From positions 59,299 through 123,298 of the forward strand of contig CAJUFA010000007.1 in assembly GCA_910585725.1 (NCBI GenBank): a DNA stretch of 64,000 bases. The letters run 5' to 3'. Position numbers and translations under genes: made by a program. The notes beneath the pieces are model-generated. The model had not been told where the DNA came from. It saw nothing but the letters and a program-made list of their open reading frames with translations, and ran no database searches. Of this stretch, positions 43,801 through 51,284 are shown piece after piece (position 1 is the first letter of the stretch; each line of letters starts with the position of its first letter). The DNA comes from an uncultured Dorea sp. (GTDB lineage: Bacteria > Bacillota > Clostridia > Lachnospirales > Lachnospiraceae).

Positions 43801-44490
43801 TATCCGTATTGCGGAAGCAGGCGTCAGAAGCTTAAATTTACCGTGTCTGAACTAAAGAAAAGAGTCTATCTGACTGAAACTTTCGGGGAGGGGTCCGAAG
43901 AGTACGGAGAATTGTCTTATGAAGAGCCGGATGTCGTTCCGCTGATTCCCAAATTTCTTCAGGAAGAGGAAGAACTGGCGGGGGCGGGACGAGGTACGGC
44001 ATATCACAGGCTGATGGAGCTTCTGGATTTTTCCGGGGAATATGATGAAGAAGGACTTAAAAGAATTCTTAAAGATTTCGTGGATACGGGAAAGATGCGG
44101 CAGGATATGGCGGACTGCATCAGACCTTCGGATATCCTGCATTTTCTTACAAGCCGGTCGGGACAGAGGATGAAGGATGCGGCTGTCCGGAATGCGCTTT
44201 GGAAGGAACAGCCTTTCGTCCTCGGTGTGGACGCCAGGGAAATCTATCCTGAGGAGCAGGAAGGGGAGCAGATCCTGGTACAGGGGATCATAGACGTGTA
44301 TTTTGAGACGGACGGCGAACTGGTGGTACTGGATTATAAGACGGATAAGGTTCGGCGTTCAGAAGAGCTTGTGGAAAGATATCATGCCCAGCTTGACTAT
44401 TATGCGAAAGCGTTGGAGCAGATAACCCGGAAAAAGGTGAGGGAGAAGGTTATCTATTCTTTCACGCTAAGGGAAGAGATTGTGATGTAA
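40879..44490 (+). CDS. addA: ATP-dependent helicase/nuclease subunit A
   Basis: The 1203-residue UvrD-like helicase-nuclease has Walker A AAAGSGKTAVLVERI, motif II DEYQDSN, motif III GDVKQSIYRFRLSRP, motif V TIHKSKGLEFP, motif VI LYVAFTRAKEKL, and the C-terminal nuclease LDYKTDK. The length is close to B. subtilis AddA (1232). It is coupled to addB (2-bp gap). The gap after it (44491-44609) contains only a short GTATCTC/GAGATAC stem without a T tract, so DUF1294 may be read through. Confidence 0.96.
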   Translation: MSVKWTEDQQRVIDLRDRNILVSAAAGSGKTAVLVERIITMLTSGARPIDVDRLLIVTFTEAAAAEMKERIRGAIEKKLMEQPDDEHLKQQATLIHNAYITTIHSFCLSVVRDHFPVIGIDPAFRIGEEGELKLLRQDVLREMLEARYQEGGGRFLDFTLAYGGGRNDKKIEDLILRIYDYSRSYPDAEAWIARCVKAYQIETLEELEDSEMARLAMDNTADYLKEAGELLDAGLSICREADGPAAYETTLLKDRQIVEELLTVHTFGKMAEIVKNVSWARLAVNKDKTVSEEKVAQVKAIRDEVKGIVKDLAGQYFYQNVEGMIEDIQACRPAMEELARLVREFSERYEEKKRTRNMIDFSDMEQYALKILTEETENGPAPSAVAREYQEQFEEIMIDEYQDSNLIQEAILTSISTVSSGRYNIFMVGDVKQSIYRFRLSRPELFMEKFRTYALTEGDTKQRIDLHKNFRSRKEVLDSVNYIFRQIMTQKLGKIAYDDQAALYVGADYKPGKDLETEVLVIDSDLEEGEESGRITERELEARAIAGRIRRLRASHQVIDKKTGEFRPVRYSDIVILIRSVKGFADVFTEVLNREGIPAYAGTREGYFATQEIGVLLDYLQVLDNRQQDIPLAAVLRSSFGMLTEEELAAISLEYKETRFCKAAARYRTEGKVREIRDKLERCLGQMDEFRRIVPYTPMHELLWRILKETGYGDYVSALPGGEQRRANLDMLVEKARAYEATSYKGLFHFVRYIEQLKKYDVDYGEASIEDEQSDTVRVMTIHKSKGLEFPVVFAAGMGKRINMQDARSSVALHARLGVGLDAVDIEKRTKSPTIIKKVMQKEEALDGLGEELRVLYVAFTRAKEKLIITGTLSNSEKKFKGYELIKERKEETLSFGRLSKAVTYWDWILPALVRTRDDVPIVKKILSFEDIVKDSVEEETAGRLEKAALMNWDTESVYDPEIHEALEEQFSYCYPYCGSRRQKLKFTVSELKKRVYLTETFGEGSEEYGELSYEEPDVVPLIPKFLQEEEELAGAGRGTAYHRLMELLDFSGEYDEEGLKRILKDFVDTGKMRQDMADCIRPSDILHFLTSRSGQRMKDAAVRNALWKEQPFVLGVDAREIYPEEQEGEQILVQGIIDVYFETDGELVVLDYKTDKVRRSEELVERYHAQLDYYAKALEQITRKKVREKVIYSFTLREEIVM

Positions 44491-44609
44491 CTTTACTGTG
44501 CCTTCTGATTTCGGGACGGTATCTCTGTAAAGTGAGATACGCATCTTACGCGCCGCAGCCTTCGTATAATCTGCCGGGCAGGAACTGACAGGGAGGAGAT
44601 GAGGAGAAG

Positions 44610-44879
44610 ATGAATACAGGGGCGGTATTTATTTATCTGGCTGTGATGAATGTGCTGGGCTTCGCTATCTTCGGATATGATAAACGACGCGCGATGCGGC
44701 GCCGATGGCGGGTATCAGAAAAGAAGCTTCTGTGCGTCGCGCTTCTTGGGGGAAGTATCGGGGCTTATATAGGAATGCAAGTGTTTCGGCATAAGACCCG
44801 GCATTGGAAATTCCGGGTAGGAATTCCAGGAATTATATTGATACAGTATGGATTTATGATTTTGAAATTGATATCCTGA
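44610..44879 (+). CDS. DUF1294 family membrane protein
   Basis: An 89-residue protein with three hydrophobic segments and the DUF1294 signature: NVLGFAIFGYDKRRAMR, then RVSEKKLLCVALLGGSIGA and KTRHWKFRVGIPGI. Similar short proteins occur in many bacteria, alone or fused to cold-shock domains; the function is unknown. GGGAGGAGATGAGGAG precedes the ATG. A terminator follows. Confidence 0.85.
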   Translation: MNTGAVFIYLAVMNVLGFAIFGYDKRRAMRRRWRVSEKKLLCVALLGGSIGAYIGMQVFRHKTRHWKFRVGIPGIILIQYGFMILKLIS

Positions 44880-44900
44880 TATAGTTGGTTCTAAGTTTAG

Positions 44901-44940
44901 AAAGCCTGTGCTCATAGATATTATGTTCACAGGTTTTTTC
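44901..44940 (+). terminator. Terminator after the DUF1294 gene
   Basis: AAGCCTGTG pairs with CACAGGTTT, with more partial pairing inside the loop, followed by a run of six T. Confidence 0.7.
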
Positions 44941-44980
44941 TAATCTGAGACCAAGTTTGTAAAAAAATATATAATATCAG

Positions 44981-45013
44981 TTGACAAATTATATTATATA
45001 GAATATAATATAA
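44981..45013 (+). promoter_or_regulatory. padR promoter overlapped by a perfect inverted repeat
   Basis: A consensus promoter (TTGACA 44981-44986, 17 bp, TATAAT 45004-45009) is covered by an 11-bp perfect inverted repeat (44989-44999 and 45003-45013, 3-bp spacer). A second palindrome ATAATATTAT lies at 45037-45046, just before the ribosome site. This is the expected layout for autorepression by PadR. Confidence 0.65.
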
Positions 45014-45068
45014 ACACATAAATAATATTGCATAATATAATATTATAACCCAGCAAAGGAGTGGTGGC

Positions 45069-45392
45069 ATGGTATTTAACACCGGAGCAGCTCTTCTTGA
45101 TGCTATTGTACTGGCGGTTGTGTCTCAGGAGAAAGAAGGAACTTATGGATATAAGATTACGCATGATGTAAGAAGAGCCATTGATGTGTCTGAGTCTACA
45201 CTATATCCGGTTCTAAGAAGGCTCCAGAAGGATGAATGCCTGGAGGTTTACGACAAACAGATCGACGGAAGGAACCGGCGTTATTATAACATAACGGTCA
45301 AAGGCACGGCACAGTTAGACCTGTATCGGACAGAATGGAAGAGCTATACGAAGAAGATTAACGAGTTATTTGAGGGAGGGATATCTGTATGA
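45069..45392 (+). CDS. PadR-family transcriptional regulator
   Basis: The 107-residue winged-helix protein has the PadR features LLDAIVLAVVSQEKEGTYGYKI, then SESTLYPVLRRLQKDECLEV and RNRRYYNITVKG, and a short C-terminal dimer helix. AAAGGAG precedes the ATG. Its stop overlaps the DUF1700 gene by 4 bp. PadR proteins with a DUF1700 neighbour generally repress their own operon and respond to cell-envelope or antimicrobial stress. The signal here is unknown. Confidence 0.9.
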   Translation: MVFNTGAALLDAIVLAVVSQEKEGTYGYKITHDVRRAIDVSESTLYPVLRRLQKDECLEVYDKQIDGRNRRYYNITVKGTAQLDLYRTEWKSYTKKINELFEGGISV

Positions 45393-46147
45393 ACCGTATA
45401 AAGTTTATGACGGAATTGGCAGCATTATTACAGGATGTTCCGGCAGAGGAACGAAGAGACGCGATGAAGTTCTATAACGATTATTTTGACGACGCCGGAG
45501 AAGAGAATGAGCAGAGGGTAATCGAAGAATTAGAGAGCCCGGCGAAGGTCGCGGCAACGATTAAAGCAGATTTGAGAGGTTCATCGGGGGAATACGGCGA
45601 ATATACGGAGAAGGGTTATACGGATACAAGATTCGAGTATAAAGAGACGCCGGCAGGGAGGAATATTCAAAAGGAAGACGGCGGGTACCGTAAAGAGGAG
45701 CAGGGGTATAATTATGAGGAGAATACTTATCGGGGATTTGATTTTCGGAAGAAGGAAGAAGAACCCAGAACGAACGGGACTTTGAAAGTTATCTTGATTA
45801 TCCTGCTGGTGATCGTAGGCGCTCCGATCGTCATTCCGGTTGCGATTGCGGTGATAGCAGTGGTTGCGGCATGTGCGTTTGCATTATTGATGGTCTTTAT
45901 TTCGCTGGTGATTGCCTCTGTTGCGGTTGCTTTTGCAGGCGTGTGCGTATTTATTGCCGGAGTTCTCAGTCTGATACCGGAGATTGCGGTGGGATTGGCG
46001 CTTGTCGGTACGGGCCTGATACTTACGGCTTTCGGCGTGATCGGAACAGTCATAAGTTTGAGAGTCTGCTGGATTGTGATTCCGGGAATCGTCAGAGGCT
46101 GTGTATGGCTCTTAAGACAGCCGTTTCAGAGAAAGGCGGTGGTTTAG
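45389..46147 (+). CDS. DUF1700 (HAAS-domain) membrane protein
   Basis: 252 residues. The N-terminal domain (MNRIKFMTELAALLQDVPAE, then ERRDAMKFYNDYFDDAGEE) is the DUF1700/HAAS signalling helix bundle, which is almost always linked to PadR genes. A charged linker of about 90 residues and four hydrophobic segments (VILIILLVIVGAPIVIPVAI and later ones) follow. It probably senses membrane state and acts through PadR. Overlaps padR by 4 bp and abuts the next gene exactly. Confidence 0.85.
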   Translation: MNRIKFMTELAALLQDVPAEERRDAMKFYNDYFDDAGEENEQRVIEELESPAKVAATIKADLRGSSGEYGEYTEKGYTDTRFEYKETPAGRNIQKEDGGYRKEEQGYNYEENTYRGFDFRKKEEEPRTNGTLKVILIILLVIVGAPIVIPVAIAVIAVVAACAFALLMVFISLVIASVAVAFAGVCVFIAGVLSLIPEIAVGLALVGTGLILTAFGVIGTVISLRVCWIVIPGIVRGCVWLLRQPFQRKAVV

Positions 46148-46963
46148 ATGAAGACAGGGTGGAAGGTATTCTGGATCGTATGCGGCAGCGCGATAATAAT
46201 CGGGTTTGCCTGCTGTGCGGCGGCGTTTGGGTTAGGAGTTACGCTGGATGCGATTCACGGCAGATTCCCGGACGGATTCGGATATGTCGGCGGCAGCGGG
46301 AAAAAGGCGAAGGACATCCACGAATCCTTCAAGGGTATTACGGAGATCGACGCCGAATTAGCGGCGGGAGAGGTGATCGTTTACGCGACGGATGAGGATG
46401 AGATCCGGGTGGAGACGAAGAATCTCCGTCAGAGGCTGGGCTTCAAATGTTATGCGGAAGGTAATGAGCTGAAACTTGAAACGAACAAAAAATTATATCG
46501 CCTGAATAATATGGGAAAAGGGACGATCAAGGTATATATTCCCAGAGAAATGAGATTTGATGAAGTATCTTTTGATATGGGCGCGGGAACGCTTACCATA
46601 GATGAGATCTGTGCAGACAGTTTTTCCGTAGGTGTAGGAGCGGGAGAAGTGGATATCGCAGATTTTCAGGCGTATGAAGGCTCGCTTGAGTGCGGGGCCG
46701 GTACGATCTGTGCGAAAGGCGCCGTGACGTCTGATCTGGAGATCGCATGCGGTGTGGGCGAGGTGGAATTCACGGCGTACGGCCATGAGACAGATTATAA
46801 TTACGATATCGACTGTGCGGTGGGCGCAGTGGTCTGCGGCGGCAGCGATTATTCGGGCATCGGCGGACACAGGCATATCGATAACGGGGCAGACAAAGAT
46901 ATGGAGATTTCAACCGGCGTAGGTTCGGTAACTGTAGAGTTTGACGGAACGAAAGTCCGTTAA
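46148..46963 (+). CDS. DUF4097 (adhesin-like beta-helix) membrane-anchored protein
   Basis: The 271-residue protein has one N-terminal membrane helix (VFWIVCGSAIIIGFACCAAA) and an outside domain of short repeats of the DUF4097 type: FDMGAGTLTIDEICADSFSV, then VGAGEVDI and CGVGEVEFTAYG. The domain is predicted to form a beta-solenoid. It begins directly after the DUF1700 stop codon. In related PadR operons this protein is the third part of an envelope stress module. Exact function unknown. Confidence 0.85.
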   Translation: MKTGWKVFWIVCGSAIIIGFACCAAAFGLGVTLDAIHGRFPDGFGYVGGSGKKAKDIHESFKGITEIDAELAAGEVIVYATDEDEIRVETKNLRQRLGFKCYAEGNELKLETNKKLYRLNNMGKGTIKVYIPREMRFDEVSFDMGAGTLTIDEICADSFSVGVGAGEVDIADFQAYEGSLECGAGTICAKGAVTSDLEIACGVGEVEFTAYGHETDYNYDIDCAVGAVVCGGSDYSGIGGHRHIDNGADKDMEISTGVGSVTVEFDGTKVR

Positions 46964-47044
46964 GAGGACAGACGTTATAAATGTAGTGAATTGTCATGGA
47001 ATAACAACAAGAATATTTCAAAAAAGCGAATGGAGGATTACAGA

Positions 47045-47239
47045 ATGGAACCCAGAAAATTATATCGTTCGAGAAAGAATCGTATGATCTGCGGAGTATG
47101 CGGAGGAGTGGCGGAGTATTTTAATGTGGACGCCACATTGATCAGGCTGGTGCTGGCAATCTTTGGTTTTACAGGCACAGGGATATTTGCCTATATTATC
47201 GCGGCAATTATCATTCCGGACGCACCGGTCGGATATTAG
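47045..47239 (+). CDS. PspC-domain protein
   Basis: A 64-residue single-domain PspC protein: KLYRSRKNRMICGVCGGVAE and a C-terminal membrane segment (ATLIRLVLAIFGFTGTGIFAYIIAA spread over two helices). PspC proteins take part in membrane stress responses. The ATG at 47045 with GGAGGATT upstream is preferred over an ATG 54 bp earlier. It is the last gene of the PadR module and is followed by a strong terminator. Confidence 0.88.
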   Translation: MEPRKLYRSRKNRMICGVCGGVAEYFNVDATLIRLVLAIFGFTGTGIFAYIIAAIIIPDAPVGY

Positions 47240-47254
47240 AGTATTTTTTTAGAT

Positions 47255-47310
47255 AACATGGCGGTATGATATGCGGATTTGTTCCGGGTCATACTGCCGT
47301 GTTATTTTTT
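47255..47310 (+). terminator. Terminator after the PspC gene
   Basis: A 15-bp stem with G-U pairs (47255-47269 with 47289-47303) and a TTATTTTTT tail. Confidence 0.85.
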
Positions 47311-47382
47311 GTATATTCCTTTTCGCATATGTCAATACTTATTAGAGTAAAGAGTATGCTTAGAAATGAAAGGGGATTATCC

Positions 47383-47574
47383 ATGGCAGTGAAGAAGAAT
47401 AAGCCGATCAAATTAGAGGAACTGACACAGGAGGAGAAGTTAAAGTACGAGATTGCCGAAGAATTGGGTCTGCTTGATAAGGTGATGGAGGAAGGATGGA
47501 AGTCCCTTTCTTCGAAAGAGACCGGAAGGATCGGCGGACTCATGACGAAAAAGAAGAAAGAAATGGAAAAATAG
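47383..47574 (+). CDS. Alpha/beta-type small acid-soluble spore protein
   Basis: The 63-residue protein has both family signatures in variant form: KYEIAEELGLLDKV near the GPR cleavage region and SSKETGRIGGLMTKKKKEM near the C-terminus, a pattern seen in Lachnospiraceae SASPs. Such proteins coat spore DNA and protect it from UV and heat, so the organism can probably form spores. The ATG at 47383 has AAAGGGGAT upstream; a longer frame from 47266 would run through the preceding terminator and is rejected. Expression in the forespore (sigma-G) is expected, but no clear sigma-G promoter was identified. Confidence 0.8.
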   Translation: MAVKKNKPIKLEELTQEEKLKYEIAEELGLLDKVMEEGWKSLSSKETGRIGGLMTKKKKEMEK

Positions 47575-47643
47575 CAGGAAAAGTAACAGAAATATTACGA
47601 ATATTAATTAATATTAACTAGTATGAACATTTGGTGATAAAGG

Positions 47644-47672
47644 TTGAAAAGGACTGATCCATTTGCTATAAT
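47644..47672 (+). promoter_or_regulatory. Promoter of the WecG/TagA-like gene
   Basis: TTGAAA (47644-47649), 17 bp, TATAAT (47667-47672), 35 bp before the ATG. Confidence 0.75.
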
Positions 47673-47707
47673 CGAAAAACTGGTAATAATCATTTATAGG
47701 TGAGAAT

Positions 47708-48379
47708 ATGGACAGTAAGATTAGCGTTTTGGATATTAATATAGATAATTGTTCCGCAAAAGAAGCGATGAAGAGAACCGTGGAATATATGGGGACGGAA
47801 CCGGTGAATATCGTTGAGATGGCGACAGTTAACGGGCTTATGCAGATAGAAGACAAGGGTAAGCTTAAGGAAGATATGTGCGGATTCGACCTGGTTCTGG
47901 CGGGAGATAAGGCGATACTCGAAGCAGCGGACGTCACGGACCGGAAGTATCTTCAGGAGACGGAGGGACAGGTCTTTTTGAGGATGTTCATGAGGTATCT
48001 GCATAAGAATCATAAGAGAATCTATCTTTTGGTGGAGTCGGAAGAGGAAGGACAGAAGTTGTTTGACTATCTTCAGAATTATTATTATGGGCTTCAGGTG
48101 ATCGGGCTGGCGAAGGTATCGGCACAGGATAAGGCGGACGATATGCTTGTGAACGATATTAACGGCGGAGAAGTGGATTGTATTCTCGCGGCGCTTAAGT
48201 CGCCTCTGCAGGAGGAATTTATCGTGAGGAATAAGAATCTTCTGGACGCCCGTCTCTGGCTTGGATTGGGAAAGGAATATATTCCGGATGGGAAGACGGG
48301 AATTAACGGAGGGAAAATTCTGCAGGTTATAGAGAAATTTTTCTTTAAAAAGGAGATAGAAAAAAGAAAACGAAATTGA
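47708..48379 (+). CDS. Divergent WecG/TagA/CpsF (GT26-like) protein
   Basis: 223 residues. The general frame of the GT26 family is visible: VEMATVNGLMQIEDKGKLKE with Thr40 and Asn42, CGFDLVLAGDKAIL, and ILAALKSPLQEEFIVRNKNL in place of the usual G.PKQE.WI. Typical members have an Asp in PDGxG for catalysis and transfer ManNAc or similar sugars to a polyprenyl carrier; here that motif reads AGDKA and the conserved Gly residues are lost. It may be a regulatory or substrate-shifted relative. It stands alone between a promoter and a terminator, away from any wall polymer cluster. Confidence 0.65.
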   Translation: MDSKISVLDINIDNCSAKEAMKRTVEYMGTEPVNIVEMATVNGLMQIEDKGKLKEDMCGFDLVLAGDKAILEAADVTDRKYLQETEGQVFLRMFMRYLHKNHKRIYLLVESEEEGQKLFDYLQNYYYGLQVIGLAKVSAQDKADDMLVNDINGGEVDCILAALKSPLQEEFIVRNKNLLDARLWLGLGKEYIPDGKTGINGGKILQVIEKFFFKKEIEKRKRN

Positions 48380-48431
48380 CTTTTCGTCACTATGCATATG
48401 CTCTAAAAATCAAAAGAAAATCTTAAATTAT

Positions 48432-48473
48432 GAGGAAATCAACAAAAAAATGAGATTTCCTCTTTATTTTTTT
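48432..48473 (+). terminator. Terminator after the WecG/TagA-like gene
   Basis: GAGGAAATC (48432-48440) pairs with GATTTCCTC (48454-48462), then TTTATTTTTTT. The rest of the gap up to 48576 is AT-rich without a gene. Confidence 0.8.
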
Positions 48474-48576
48474 GTCTATATATATTAATATAGTGTCTAG
48501 TGATATGCATTATTGCCAGTCAAGCCCTTTTTTTGTTGTGAATTATGCATATTGAAATGAGGGGAGGATATAGAAT

Positions 48577-49665
48577 ATGATATCTAATCAAATACTTCAA
48601 AATACAATTGAGGGATTGAAAGGAATTACGCGAATTGATTTTTGTGTTATGGATACGGACGGAAAATCTCTTGCGAGTACATTTCCGGAGCAGGCAAATT
48701 ATGGAGAAGAGGTAGTATCATTTGTCGAATCTCCCGCAGACAGCCAGGTTGTACAGGGCAACCAGTTTTTTAAGATTTTTGACGAACATCAATTAGAGTA
48801 TGTTCTTCTTGCCAACGGCGGAAGCGACGACGTATATATGGTGGGGAAGATAGTTGTTTTCCAGATTCAGAATCTTCTGACAGCATATAAAGAACGGTTT
48901 GATAAGGATAATTTTATCAAGAATCTTCTGCTGGATAATCTGCTTTTGGTAGATATTTACAACCGTGCAAAAAAATTACATATAGACACAGAAGTAAGAC
49001 GTGTTATTTTTATTATAGAGACCCAGCATGAGAAAGACAGTAATGCAATTGATAATGTGCGTAATCTTTTGGGCAATCGCGCCAAAGATTTTGTCACGGC
49101 TGTCGACGAGAAGAATATTATTGTTGTAAAAGAGTTAGATTCAACAGACGGTCATGAGGAATTGGAGAAAACGGCCCGCAATATCTATACGCTCTTGGCA
49201 GAGGACGGCGAGGAAGACGCGCTGGTTGCTTATGGAACGGTTGTTAACGATATTAAGGAAGTATCCAAATCTTACAAAGAAGCGAAACTTGCATTGGATG
49301 TTGGGAAGATTTTTTTTGGCGAGAGGAATGTTATTGCGTACAGTACATTGGGGATCGGGCGTCTGATCTATCAGCTTCCTATTCCGCTTTGTAAGATGTT
49401 TATACGCGAGATTTTTGAGGGGAAATCGCCGGATGATTTCGATGAAGAGACGTTGACCACAATTAATAAATTCTTCGAGAATAACCTGAATGTATCCGAG
49501 ACGTCCAGACAATTGTATATTCACCGGAACACTCTGGTGTACCGGCTGGATAAGCTTCAGAAAAGTACGGGGCTTGATCTCCGTGTATTTGAGGATGCCA
49601 TTACTTTTAAGATAGCTCTTATGGTTGTAAAGTATATGAAGTATATGGAATCAATGGAGTATTAA
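48577..49665 (+). CDS. PucR/CdaR-type helix-turn-helix regulator
   Basis: The 362-residue protein resembles the CdaR (sugar diacid) and PucR regulators: an N-terminal sensing domain (IDFCVMDTDGKSLASTFPEQ), a GGDEF-like middle, and a C-terminal HTH in which NVSETSRQLYIHRNTLVYRL is the hallmark. The gene starts 16 bp before ftsE, so it may be cotranscribed with the division genes. The effector is unknown; sugar diacids are only one possibility. Confidence 0.85.
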   Translation: MISNQILQNTIEGLKGITRIDFCVMDTDGKSLASTFPEQANYGEEVVSFVESPADSQVVQGNQFFKIFDEHQLEYVLLANGGSDDVYMVGKIVVFQIQNLLTAYKERFDKDNFIKNLLLDNLLLVDIYNRAKKLHIDTEVRRVIFIIETQHEKDSNAIDNVRNLLGNRAKDFVTAVDEKNIIVVKELDSTDGHEELEKTARNIYTLLAEDGEEDALVAYGTVVNDIKEVSKSYKEAKLALDVGKIFFGERNVIAYSTLGIGRLIYQLPIPLCKMFIREIFEGKSPDDFDEETLTTINKFFENNLNVSETSRQLYIHRNTLVYRLDKLQKSTGLDLRVFEDAITFKIALMVVKYMKYMESMEY

Positions 49666-49681
49666 TAATCAGGAGGAAAGT

Positions 49682-50368
49682 ATGATTGAATTAAAAGAAG
49701 TGACAAAAGAGTACTCAAAAGGAGTTGCCGCCCTGAACGGGATTAATCTTAAGATCGATCAGGGTGAATTCGTATTTATTGTAGGAGATAGCGGATCAGG
49801 GAAGTCCACATTGATCCATCTGATTATGAAAGAATTAGAACCGACATCAGGATCGATCGTTGTAAACGGACAGAACCTGAACAAAATGAAACACAGAAAG
49901 GTTCCGATGTATCGAAGGGGAATCGGGGTAGTATTTCAGGACTTCCGTCTCTTGAAAGATCGAAATATTTATGATAATATTGCATTTGCACAGCGTGTAA
50001 CGGAGACGCCGACAAGAATCATCAAAAAGAAGGTGCCGGCGGCGCTGTCTCTTGTGGGGCTGGCCCAGAAGTATAAGTCGTTTCCGAAGGAGTTGTCGGG
50101 AGGCGAGCAGCAGAGGGTAGCGATTGCCAGGGCTATCGTGAACGAGCCTGCGATCCTTTTGGCGGATGAGCCGACCGGTAATTTGGACCCGACGAATTCA
50201 TGGGAAATTATGAAACTTTTGGAAGAGGCGAACGACAGAGGTACGACAGTGCTGGTTGTTACACATAATCAGGAGATTGTAAACGCGATGAAGAAGCGAG
50301 TTGTTACGATGAAAAAGGGAGTAATCGTAAGCGACGAGAAAAAAGGTGGGTACAAGAATGAGAATTAG
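49682..50368 (+). CDS. ftsE: Cell division ATP-binding protein FtsE
   Basis: The 228-residue ABC ATPase has Walker A GDSGSGKST, signature LSGGEQQR and Walker B ILLADEPTGNLDP. With FtsX it controls murein hydrolase activity at the septum. AGGAGG lies just before the ATG. ftsX overlaps its 3' end. Confidence 0.95.
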   Translation: MIELKEVTKEYSKGVAALNGINLKIDQGEFVFIVGDSGSGKSTLIHLIMKELEPTSGSIVVNGQNLNKMKHRKVPMYRRGIGVVFQDFRLLKDRNIYDNIAFAQRVTETPTRIIKKKVPAALSLVGLAQKYKSFPKELSGGEQQRVAIARAIVNEPAILLADEPTGNLDPTNSWEIMKLLEEANDRGTTVLVVTHNQEIVNAMKKRVVTMKKGVIVSDEKKGGYKNEN

Positions 50369-51266
50369 TACATTTGGATATTCGATGAAACAAGGTGTAA
50401 AGAACATAGGAAGGAATAAGATGTTTTCTATGGCGTCTATAGCGACCATGGCGGCATGTATCTTCCTGTTCGGGCTTTTTTATTCGATTGTGGTGAATTT
50501 CAGCCACATTGTTGAGAAAGCAGAAGAGGGCGTGGCTATTACCGTGCTTTTTGATGAAAGCGCGACTCAGGCGGCAAAGGACAGAATCGGAAAGCAGCTT
50601 GCGGAGACGGACGGAGTCCTGAGTGTGAACTATGTCAGTGCGGAAGAAGCATGGGAGAGTTTCAAAGACGATTATTTTGGCGATTCAAAAGATCTTGCAG
50701 ACGGATTTAAGACGGATAATCCACTCCGTAATTCCGACAACTATGAAGTGTATATGGAGGATGTTTCGAAGCAGAAGAGCGTCGTAGAATTTGCACAGAG
50801 TTTGGAAGGCGTGCGTAAGGTAAATAAGTCGGATATCGTAGCTAAGACGCTGACAAGTGTGAATAAGCTGGTTGGATATGTGTCCGTTACGATTATTGCG
50901 ATTCTGCTCGGCGTATCTATCTTCCTGATCAGCAATACGGTTACAATGGGTATTACGGTTAGGCGTGAAGAGATTGCGATTATGAAATACATAGGGGCAA
51001 AGGATGGATTTGTTCGGGCGCCTTTTGTGATTGAGGGTCTTCTTATCGGAATAGTGGGCGCTTTGATTCCGTTGGTTTTGTTATATTTTATGTATGATAA
51101 GGCTATTTCGTATATTATGTCAAAATTTAGTCTGCTGAATAATATTATGGAATTTCTTCCGGTACTGGACGTTTATAGAACGCTGCTTCCGGTGGGAATT
51201 GCACTTGGAGTTGGGATTGGTTTTGTAGGAAGTTTCTTTACGATTCGCAAACATTTAAAGGTATAA
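50358..51266 (+). CDS. ftsX: Cell division membrane protein FtsX
   Basis: About 302 residues. TM1 near residues 22-42, a large outside loop (about 45-165) and three more TM segments form the FtsX pattern; the N-terminus RISTFGYSMKQGVKNIGRNK is typical of Firmicutes. The ATG at 50358 with AAGGTGGG upstream is preferred over a GTG 12 bp earlier. It overlaps ftsE by 11 bp. The outside loop is expected to contact the coiled coil of the next gene product. Confidence 0.93.
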   Translation: MRISTFGYSMKQGVKNIGRNKMFSMASIATMAACIFLFGLFYSIVVNFSHIVEKAEEGVAITVLFDESATQAAKDRIGKQLAETDGVLSVNYVSAEEAWESFKDDYFGDSKDLADGFKTDNPLRNSDNYEVYMEDVSKQKSVVEFAQSLEGVRKVNKSDIVAKTLTSVNKLVGYVSVTIIAILLGVSIFLISNTVTMGITVRREEIAIMKYIGAKDGFVRAPFVIEGLLIGIVGALIPLVLLYFMYDKAISYIMSKFSLLNNIMEFLPVLDVYRTLLPVGIALGVGIGFVGSFFTIRKHLKV

Positions 51267-51284
51267 TATAGTGGGAGGATACAT

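Noticed and set aside
37535..44490. Long antisense reading frames in addB and addA
   Set aside because: They lack ribosome sites and known motifs; they mirror the codon bias of the sense genes.
47266..47382. Longer N-terminus for the spore protein
   Set aside because: The frame would start inside the PspC terminator hairpin and has no ribosome site; the ATG at 47383 has one.
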